The notes below the pieces were generated by a model. It worked only from the letters and a program-made list of their open reading frames with translations, made no database searches and had not been told where the DNA came from. The position numbers and the translations under genes were made by a program. From NCBI GenBank assembly GCA_965262605.1, contig CBDHFN010000003.1:372001-436000 (forward strand): a stretch of 64,000 nucleotides of DNA, in the 5' to 3' direction. The stretch is from CBDHFN01 sp965262605. GTDB taxonomy: Bacteria; Pseudomonadota; Alphaproteobacteria; JASGCL01. Shown here one piece after another: positions 31,816 to 38,830 of this stretch; position 1 is the first letter of the stretch, and each line of letters begins with the position of its first letter.

Positions 31816-31863
31816 AACCCTAATTAGCTAGAAAAGCTTAATTTGCCTAGAAGGGGTAAGAAC

Positions 31864-32823
31864 ATGACTGATATTAGTTTAAATGCATCGCAGAGATCAT
31901 CGCTGATTTCTTTGCAAGATACGACGCGCTTCATTGACAGAACAACGGCGCGATTATCTACTGGCAGGCGCGTTAATAGCATCACCGATGATGCGGTGAG
32001 TTTTTTTCGTTCGCGCCAATTAAACAACAGGGTTGATGATTTAAATGCCCGCCGTCAAGATATTTCCCAAGGTGTTTCTACGCTGCAAGCTACATTAGAA
32101 GCAACTGATGCGATTGATAGTTTGTTAAAGCAATTGCGTGGTGTTTCCGAAGGCGCAAGGTCATCGTCCAGCACCGAACGAAAAGAAGCCACATTTCAAT
32201 TTTTTAATATCTTAGAACAAATAAGCCAAGTTATTGAGGACGCAAGCTATCAGGGTTTAAATTTGTTAAATAGCACGAAAAATACCCTAACCGTGCGCTT
32301 TTCTGAACGCGATAATTCACGCCTTAATATTAGTGGCTTTGCCTTAAATAGCTCAAAAATTTCGGGTGCTGGGCTTTTTACCAATAATGGCGGAATATTT
32401 TCGCAATTTGGGCATGTTGTTAATTCATCAAAATATGGATCAGTTTTATTTGCCTTGGGCGCAGGTGTCGCCGCGGGTGTTAATAATTCCAATTCCAATG
32501 GTGGAAGCTTTACGGGTATTGGCATTAATAATTCCAATGTTAATTTTATTGAAGGCTTGGTTAGCACCATTGACAAAGCCATTACGAAAAATCGCGCGGT
32601 TGCGGCGCAATTGGGCAATAATGCTGCGATTTTAGAAACAAGATTGCAATTTACGACAAAATATGCCAGCCGCTTAAAAATTGGCGCGGATAATTTAGTA
32701 TTGGCTGATTTAAACGAAGAAGGTTCATATTTAGTTGCCTTACAAACCCGCACCCAGTTAGGCGTGCAAGCCTTGCAAATCGCGGGCACGCAACAACAAT
32801 CAATCTTACAATTAATTCGGTAA
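31864..32823 (+). CDS. Flagellin
   Basis: The ATG at 31864 (MTDISLNASQ) gives 319 residues. The conserved N-terminal D0/D1 helix (SLISLQDTTRFIDRTTARLSTGRRV, seen in parts) is followed by ITDDAVSFFRSRQLNNR, and the C-terminal helix ends in TRTQLGVQALQIAGTQQQSI. The middle domain is short and rich in N, S and G, with several serines and threonines that could carry glycans. It forms the extracellular filament. No other flagellar gene is in the window, so the structural genes lie elsewhere. A sugar amidotransferase of the pseudaminic acid type (35675) may serve its glycosylation. A strong promoter precedes it. Confidence 0.9.
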   Translation: MTDISLNASQRSSLISLQDTTRFIDRTTARLSTGRRVNSITDDAVSFFRSRQLNNRVDDLNARRQDISQGVSTLQATLEATDAIDSLLKQLRGVSEGARSSSSTERKEATFQFFNILEQISQVIEDASYQGLNLLNSTKNTLTVRFSERDNSRLNISGFALNSSKISGAGLFTNNGGIFSQFGHVVNSSKYGSVLFALGAGVAAGVNNSNSNGGSFTGIGINNSNVNFIEGLVSTIDKAITKNRAVAAQLGNNAAILETRLQFTTKYASRLKIGADNLVLADLNEEGSYLVALQTRTQLGVQALQIAGTQQQSILQLIR

Positions 32824-32890
32824 TTAATTTTTATCGTTAATTATTTGTTTGGGGTTTATCCCCAATTCACGCGTTTTAAAGAAAGTAAGT

Positions 32891-33763
32891 ATGCAATATA
32901 AATTTGGTTTAACAATTTGCACCATTGGCTTAATCTTAGGGTCATGGGATTGTTTAATTTTATTACTGGCGCCGATGGATTTAATCACCATGGTTAATAT
33001 GCGCTCCTTAGGGGCAACAATATGTTTATTATCATTGGGATTTTATGAAAAACATCGGCAAAAACCACAAAAATTTGCATTGGCAGAAATTTGGCAAGAC
33101 TTAAAACAATTAAAATATTTATTATTAATTTATCCAATGGGACCCATTGCTTTTGTTTATGGCACCTATCATAATTCTGTTGCTTCCATGTTGGTGATAG
33201 CATCAGCATCACCGATAATTGGCTCTTTATTAGCATATTTCATACTAAAACAACCCATGCAAAAAGCAAATTGGCTGGCGATGATAGTTATTTTCTTTGG
33301 TATTTCATTGGTAATGGGCGGGGATATTTTAAATAACCAATTATTAGGCAGTATTGCATCGCTTGTCGTTGCCATTAATTTTGCCTTATTATTTATTTTT
33401 CAAAAAAAATTCCCGCATATTAACGGCAAATTAATCATTGGTTATGCGTTTTTAACGGCATTTATCGCGACATTGCCGTTTATTTCATGGGCGGATTGGC
33501 AAATATATAATATATTCATGGTATTATTCATCAATGGCGTGATTATTGTCGGGGGCACATTTGTGCTGGTAAGCTATGCCTCGCCATTAATTCGCCCCGA
33601 AGAAACGCTGTTATTATTTCAAATTGAATTAATTTTAAGCCCGATTTTAGTATGGTTATTTTTGGGGCAAATACCACCAAGCACCACTTTCATCGGTGGT
33701 GCGATAATTACCGCGACTTTAATTATTTGGGTATTTTATAAGTTAAAGAAAAATATTTCTTAA
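32891..33763 (+). CDS. EamA-family (DMT) transporter
   Basis: An inner-membrane protein with about ten hydrophobic helices and two EamA repeats, typical of drug/metabolite transporters. The ATG at 32891 gives 290 residues; a TTG at 32849 would add 14 polar residues and is less likely. The internal motif ASPIIGSLLAYFILKQPMQK corresponds to the end of the first EamA repeat. ETLLLFQIELILSPILVWLFLGQ is the second. The substrate is unknown. It converges on sdaA; the two stop codons overlap by a few bases, so the mRNAs are antisense at their 3' ends. Confidence 0.85.
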   Translation: MQYKFGLTICTIGLILGSWDCLILLLAPMDLITMVNMRSLGATICLLSLGFYEKHRQKPQKFALAEIWQDLKQLKYLLLIYPMGPIAFVYGTYHNSVASMLVIASASPIIGSLLAYFILKQPMQKANWLAMIVIFFGISLVMGGDILNNQLLGSIASLVVAINFALLFIFQKKFPHINGKLIIGYAFLTAFIATLPFISWADWQIYNIFMVLFINGVIIVGGTFVLVSYASPLIRPEETLLLFQIELILSPILVWLFLGQIPPSTTFIGGAIITATLIIWVFYKLKKNIS

Positions 33764-35190
33764 CATTCAGGCAAAGCAACCGAAGTTGCTAACCCGCCTT
33801 CGGAAGTTTCTTTATATTTTGCCATCATGTCTTTGCCCGTTTCGCGCATGGTATGAATCACTTGATCCAAGCTAACAATATGTTCGCCATCGCCATGCAA
33901 CGCCAATCTTGCGGCGTTAATTGCTTTGATTGCGCCCATGGTATTGCGCTCAATGCAAGGCACTTGCACAAGCCCCTTGATGGGGTCGCAAGTTAAGCCC
34001 AAATTATGCTCCATGCCAATTTCGGCGGCATTTTCAATTTGATAATTTGTGCCCCCCAATACCGCGCATAAAGCCCCTGCCGCCATGGAACAAGCAACCC
34101 CCACCTCGCCTTGGCAACCAACTTCCGCCGCAGAAATAGACGCATTGCGTTTATATAACATGCCAATCGCCGCCGCAGTAAGCATCATGGTGCGCACGCC
34201 TTCTTGGTTTGCGCCCTTGACAAATCGGACATAATAGGCAATAACAGCAGGAATTACGCCCGCCGCGCCATTGGTGGGTGCCGTAACCACGCGCCCGCCC
34301 GCCGCATTTTCTTCGTTCACTGCCAACGCAAAAACATTAACCCAATCCATCGTTTTCATCGGCAGGCGCGACAAAGCACTGGGGTCTGCCCCTAAGCCAT
34401 GCTCATTTAATAATGCTTCTTGTTCCAATTTTAAATTTTTGACAATTTGATGGGCGCGCCGTTTGACTTTAAGCCCGCCGGGTAAAATCCCCTCGGCTTC
34501 AATGCCAGCTTTAATGCAATCATTCATGACTTGCCAAATTTTATCTAAGCCTTCGTGGATTTCGTCTAAACTTCGCCAAGTTAATTCATTTTCAAGAATC
34601 ATTTGCGCAATGGTGATATTTTTTTCCTCACAAATTGCCAATAATTCGGCGGCATTGTCAAAATGATTCGGCACTAATAAATTGGCGTTTTGGGCTTTAT
34701 TATCTTCACCCATGGCAATTTCTTGGTCGGACATAACAAATCCACCGCCCACTGAATAATAAGATTCCATTAATAATTCTTTGCCCGATTCATCAAAAAT
34801 CCGAAATTCCATGGTATTAGAATGCACGGGCTTAAACGAATAATTAAATTTCAAATCGGTTTTAATGATAAAATTAATGATTTTTTGCGATGCAACATTA
34901 ATTTTTTGCATTTTTTGAATTTTCTCGCATTCAGGTTCAATGATTAAGGGATCAATCGTTGCGGGGTGAAACCCCATCAATCCCATTAAAATTGCCTTAT
35001 CGGTCGCGTGCCCCTTGCCCGTCATTGCCAATGAGCCATATAAATCAACTTGAATACGGGTGGTCTTAGGTAATAATTTTAATAAAATACATTGCGCAAC
35101 AAATCGTTTAGCCGCAATCATCGGTCCCACCGTGTGCGAACTGGAAGGACCAACACCAATTTTAAATAATTCAAAAACACTTAATTGCAT
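33760..35190 (-). CDS. sdaA: L-serine ammonia-lyase (iron-sulphur, single chain)
   Basis: A 476-residue enzyme that converts L-serine to pyruvate and ammonia. The N-terminal beta domain has VGPSSSHTVGPMIAA (residues 13-27), with the serine/histidine signature. The C-terminal alpha domain has the substrate/cluster region GCQGEVGVACSMAAG and the cysteines of CDPIKGLVQVPC, which bind the catalytic [4Fe-4S] cluster. TAPTNGAAGVIPAVI is also conserved. Length matches the single-chain SdaA of Gram-negatives. It is monocistronic here, with a decayed small gene upstream on the same strand. Confidence 0.95.
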   Translation of the reverse strand: MQLSVFELFKIGVGPSSSHTVGPMIAAKRFVAQCILLKLLPKTTRIQVDLYGSLAMTGKGHATDKAILMGLMGFHPATIDPLIIEPECEKIQKMQKINVASQKIINFIIKTDLKFNYSFKPVHSNTMEFRIFDESGKELLMESYYSVGGGFVMSDQEIAMGEDNKAQNANLLVPNHFDNAAELLAICEEKNITIAQMILENELTWRSLDEIHEGLDKIWQVMNDCIKAGIEAEGILPGGLKVKRRAHQIVKNLKLEQEALLNEHGLGADPSALSRLPMKTMDWVNVFALAVNEENAAGGRVVTAPTNGAAGVIPAVIAYYVRFVKGANQEGVRTMMLTAAAIGMLYKRNASISAAEVGCQGEVGVACSMAAGALCAVLGGTNYQIENAAEIGMEHNLGLTCDPIKGLVQVPCIERNTMGAIKAINAARLALHGDGEHIVSLDQVIHTMRETGKDMMAKYKETSEGGLATSVALPEC

Positions 35191-35261
35191 TTGCGAATAA
35201 TAGTAGATTTATAAAAATTTTTTACCATAAAAACGACAAAATTTGTTTTTTTTGTTGTTTG

Positions 35262-35544
35262 TTATAATGGTTCTTTTAACCAGCGCGATGCCACAATTTC
35301 AAATTCACGAAAAACTCGGTCATTTTTAATATTAATCCGAAATTGTTTTATCCATAGTCGCGCGTTTTGTATTAATCGCCGTATTATTTTTAATGGCGTA
35401 AACAGCCACAATAACGGCAATAAGTTGCAATATAGCAACAACTAAATTAATATAATCTGATGGTGTCAAATTTTCAACCCAGATTTATTTGCTAACTGGA
35501 ATGGGCGGACCGCGCCATCCTTCTGATAATTCCATAAAATTCAT
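35262..35544 (-). pseudogene. Decayed small membrane-protein gene
   Basis: On the minus strand an ATG at 35544 with a good ribosome binding site (AGAGGATAC) starts MNFMELSEGWRGPPIPVSK, then a TAA stop. The same frame continues as IWVENLTPSDYINLVVAIL and a clear membrane helix ending IAVIVAVYAIKNN, then KRATMDKTISD before new stops. Shifting frame there restores INIKNDRVFREFEIVASRWL to a final stop at 35262. One nonsense change and one frameshift therefore separate this from an intact protein of about 93 residues with one membrane span. It resembles small membrane proteins of the DUF4760 kind, but I am not sure. It explains most of the gap 35191-35674. Confidence 0.6.
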
Positions 35545-35674
35545 TGTATCCTCTTAAATTTCCCTATAAAAATATGATTAAATATTAGGCAAAAGTCAAA
35601 TATTTTCTGCAGGAAACATTCTTATTTTTTTGTATATTTTAGGGTGATGCCCAAACTCATTACCCTAATAGTTT

Positions 35675-36988
35675 TTATGAAAATATTTGTTTGCGTAATT
35701 GCCACGCGCCGTTGCTAAATTGCCATAAATGCGGGGAACGGAATTTATTGGCAAGATTATCAAAATATTCCCTGTCCATGATGGGTTGTTCAAACATTGC
35801 TGAAGCCTTGGGGAATTGGTCGGGGTTAATGGATAAATAAGCAAAAATTTCATCAGCGAATCGGCTGGGGAATTCGCCATCAAAGCGTTTAATCAACGCA
35901 ATGCCTTCGTCGCGGTCAATATCCATGGAACGAATTTCTTGCGAAGCATCGTAAGTTGCTCTGCCAATACCAAATTTTATGAAAGTCGTGTAATAATGAA
36001 AATCATCAATTTTATCATCAATGCTGTTATATTTTGAATAAGTGCCCGGAGTTCGTTCGGGTGAGGGAATAAAGCCACCATGTTCCACCGAATAATAATA
36101 ACAGCTTTGCGGGTGCCATTTTAAGTAATATCCTAAATAATGCACTTGGGTTTTATTTTGTTTGGTTTCTTCGGGGTTGGCGGGTAAATAAGTTTGCAAA
36201 TCAGCTTGGCTTAAATCATAATCAGTTTTAAGCGCATGCACCGATTCGCCGCCCAAATACATTTGCGATTCGTCCAAAGCCGTAAAATATTTGAAATCTC
36301 GTTCGGCTTGGCTTGTGTCTTCAATGGGATTGCCGTATTCGGCTTCGTTTTCGCCATAAAAAACCAATGGAATCTTAAATAAATTCGCCATTTTGGGCGC
36401 AAGATTTTTTTGCCCCAAAATAAATGGCTGAAATGGGTGAAATAAATTCTCAACCGCCAAGCGCGTTAATAATCGGTGCGCGCGCCCGTTCGGCGTGCAT
36501 AAATAATTATCAAAACCCGAATGTATCCAGCTTTGGAAATTTTTTTGCCCCCAAGGCGTATAAATATGCGGCGCCCAAGTCACGCTAAGCGGGTGCATAT
36601 TATATTTATACCGCAAAACATGCGATGCGTAAAAGCTGTCTTTACCGCCCGAACCCGGCACCACGCAATCATGCGAACCATTACGGGAACGAAATTTATC
36701 GCATAAGGCAACTAATTCGGCTTCGCGTTTTTGCCAATCAATCGTTGAATTTTTTTGCTTGGCAACCATACAAGCAGAACAAATGCCTTGTTCATTAAAA
36801 TGAATGGTTTTTTTCTTGGAATCTTTAGTATGTTGGAATTCCACCGTGGAATTGGGGCGTTGATTGGAAATCACGCATTCGGCGCAAAATTCTACATGCT
36901 GGGGCAACCCATAAAATTGGTCGGGATTATTGGCGTTCGGGGTATAATTTTGATAATTAATGGTTAAGTTCTTGGGATTTTGGTGCAT
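35675..36988 (-). CDS. N-acetyl sugar amidotransferase (PseA/WbpG-like)
   Basis: A 437-residue ATP-dependent enzyme of the PP-loop family. The nucleotide-binding motif PGSGGKDSF is at residues 111-119. Two CxxC pairs (C35/C38 and C70/C73) look like a zinc site. Homologues transfer ammonia to an N-acyl sugar to make acetamidino groups, as in PseA for pseudaminic acid on flagellin or WbpG for O-antigen; ammonia comes from a HisH-like glutaminase partner. No such partner, nor other Pse/Leg genes, is nearby. The flagellin gene 3 kb away is a plausible acceptor of the modified sugar. Family is well supported; the actual sugar is not. Confidence 0.85.
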   Translation of the reverse strand: MHQNPKNLTINYQNYTPNANNPDQFYGLPQHVEFCAECVISNQRPNSTVEFQHTKDSKKKTIHFNEQGICSACMVAKQKNSTIDWQKREAELVALCDKFRSRNGSHDCVVPGSGGKDSFYASHVLRYKYNMHPLSVTWAPHIYTPWGQKNFQSWIHSGFDNYLCTPNGRAHRLLTRLAVENLFHPFQPFILGQKNLAPKMANLFKIPLVFYGENEAEYGNPIEDTSQAERDFKYFTALDESQMYLGGESVHALKTDYDLSQADLQTYLPANPEETKQNKTQVHYLGYYLKWHPQSCYYYSVEHGGFIPSPERTPGTYSKYNSIDDKIDDFHYYTTFIKFGIGRATYDASQEIRSMDIDRDEGIALIKRFDGEFPSRFADEIFAYLSINPDQFPKASAMFEQPIMDREYFDNLANKFRSPHLWQFSNGAWQLRKQIFS

Positions 36989-37129
36989 GAAATTCCTTTC
37001 GCATTCTTATATTTTATGATTATACTATTTTATTTTATATTCAAGAATTTTCTTAACTGGACATTCCCCAGTATTTAGCATCATCGGTGCGCTGAATGAG
37101 TTTTATTCGCAAAAATTATTATTTTCGGT

Positions 37130-37175
37130 AATTATATCGGCGCTTGCGCTTAAATAAAATTTTATTTAAAAAAAT
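37130..37175. repeat. Solo end of the foldback repeat
   Basis: GCGCTTGCGCTTAAAT (about 37139-37154) is the ACGCTTGCGCTT-type end, followed by a small AAATAAAATTTTATTT palindrome. It appears to be a fragment of the dispersed foldback family; the other arm is missing. Confidence 0.4.
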
Positions 37176-37200
37176 GAGGAATGCCCAAAAATATCAATGG

Positions 37201-37228
37201 TTGACATTATGGCGAATCAATGTATGAA
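37201..37228 (+). promoter_or_regulatory. Promoter of the LolA-like gene, possibly leaderless
   Basis: TTGACA (37201-37206), a 16-bp spacer and TATGAA (37223-37228). The ATG at 37235 is where transcription would start and there is no ribosome binding site. Confidence 0.45.
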
Positions 37229-37234
37229 TAAGCC

Positions 37235-37864
37235 ATGCGTATAAAAATTTTAATTCTTGGCTTGTTTTTAGCATTTGCTCAAAATATCAAAGCTGATGTT
37301 ATTCCTTTGGCAAGCCCAGAGGGGCTTTCAACCCTAAGTGCTATTGAGGCTTATTTAAATCGCATTACCACGATTCGTAGCCGATTTACCCAAGTCAATG
37401 ACGATGGTTCCAGCACAAGTGGCTTATTTTTATTAAAACGCCCCGGCAGATTTCGGCTTGAATATGACCCGCCCGTGCCTTTTTTAGTATTAGGAACGGG
37501 CAATTTTCTGATTTACGCCGATTTTCAATTGCAAGAAATTACCCATATTCCGATTGCGCAATCGCCTGTGTGGCCCTTGATTAAAGAAAAAATCAGCTTT
37601 GCCGATAAATCGGTGATAATTGACCGAATTGATTTAACTAATGGTTATTTGCGTGTGGCGATAAGGCAATCTTCATCGCCCAAAGACGGCGTTATTGATT
37701 TAATTTTTAATCCCAACCCGCTTTATTTAATGCAATGGCTGGTCACGGATTCGCAATTTCGCACCACCAGCTTTACGCTTAATAATCCAGTTTCTGGTCT
37801 GCCTTTGGACGAAAATCTTTTTCATTTTCAACCCGATTGGAAAAAAAGGAATAATAGCAAATGA
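37235..37864 (+). CDS. LolA-like outer-membrane lipoprotein carrier
   Basis: A 209-residue periplasmic protein with a signal peptide (cleavage after IKA, residue 20). The LolA fold is suggested by the helix AIEAYLNRITTIRSRFTQV, then GLFLLKRPGRFRLEYDPPVPFLVLGTGNFLIYAD, which matches the family pattern G.f.lkrPgrfrw.Y..P. LolA carries lipoproteins from the LolCDE complex to the outer membrane. The C-terminal part is shorter than in E. coli, as in other alphaproteobacteria. The window encodes at least two lipoproteins that could be cargo. The next gene overlaps its stop (ATGA). Confidence 0.88.
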   Translation: MRIKILILGLFLAFAQNIKADVIPLASPEGLSTLSAIEAYLNRITTIRSRFTQVNDDGSSTSGLFLLKRPGRFRLEYDPPVPFLVLGTGNFLIYADFQLQEITHIPIAQSPVWPLIKEKISFADKSVIIDRIDLTNGYLRVAIRQSSSPKDGVIDLIFNPNPLYLMQWLVTDSQFRTTSFTLNNPVSGLPLDENLFHFQPDWKKRNNSK

Positions 37865-38763
37865 TTAAATATACCCAACCCATCATTGATGTTAATATTG
37901 GCGTGTCCGTATTTTTTTTGCAAGATTTAGTAATTAAAGAAGTAAGCGGGCATTACCCCATCACGCAATTATTAATTGTGCGATGTTTAACGGCTTTGCC
38001 GATTTTATTATGGCTTATCACCCGAATATCCAAAAATTGCGGCATAAAACCCTTATTTTCGCCCAGATATAAAATTCTTATTGCCCGTGGGCTTTTGGCG
38101 GTGGTTGCGTATAGCACTTATTATTTAGCCTTTCCCGTTATGCCGATTGCCAATATCTTGTCGTTATTTGCCATTACGCCGATTGTGCTTGCCTTTCTTG
38201 GCTGGTTATTTATGGGTGAAAAAATTAATTTTGCCAAAATTATCGCCATTTTCATTGGTTTTATTGGTTCGTTGATAATTTTGCGCCCGGGTATTGGCGA
38301 TTTTCAATATGCTAGTCTTTTTCCGCTGATAGCTGCATGCACATACAGCGCATCGCAAATTATTAATCGCAAATATTTACAAAATGATGAACCGCCAGTG
38401 GTGGCGACCTATCAATCAATAGCGTTTTTAATATTTTCGCTTTTAGGTTTGTTTGTTTTTCAAACCATGCAATTTAAGCCTGATGACGCGTCATTAATAT
38501 TTTTAACCCGCGATTGGGTTGAATTTAATAAACGCGATTTATTTTTAATTGCTTTAACGGGTCCGATTTCCTCAATTGGTTTAATTTATTTATCAAAAGC
38601 TTACCGCGCCGCCCCTACGGCTATTGTTGGTCCGTTTGAATATGTTGGCGTGTTATTAGCCTTCATTACGGGGTTTGTGTTTTGGAATGAAACACCTGAT
38701 ATTTATGCGTTTTTAGGCGCGTTTTTAATTATTATATCAGGGTTTTTAATTATTAAAAAATAA
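37861..38763 (+). CDS. EamA-family (DMT) transporter
   Basis: A 300-residue inner-membrane protein with about ten hydrophobic helices in two EamA repeats. Features are RGLLAVVAYSTYYLAF after the first loop, FLGWLFMGEKINFAKIIAIFIGFIGSLIILRPG at the end of the first repeat, and IVGPFEYVGVLLAFITGFVFW in the second. It starts inside the stop of the LolA-like gene (ATGA), so the two are translationally coupled. Its relatives include riboflavin and S-adenosylmethionine transporters, but the substrate here cannot be assigned. It is a different subgroup from the EamA protein at 32891. Confidence 0.87.
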   Translation: MIKYTQPIIDVNIGVSVFFLQDLVIKEVSGHYPITQLLIVRCLTALPILLWLITRISKNCGIKPLFSPRYKILIARGLLAVVAYSTYYLAFPVMPIANILSLFAITPIVLAFLGWLFMGEKINFAKIIAIFIGFIGSLIILRPGIGDFQYASLFPLIAACTYSASQIINRKYLQNDEPPVVATYQSIAFLIFSLLGLFVFQTMQFKPDDASLIFLTRDWVEFNKRDLFLIALTGPISSIGLIYLSKAYRAAPTAIVGPFEYVGVLLAFITGFVFWNETPDIYAFLGAFLIIISGFLIIKK

Positions 38764-38830
38764 GATTCTTCAATGGTTTTAATGCAAATCGCGATAAACC
38801 ACGCATTTAATAATTTATAAAAAAACAAAA

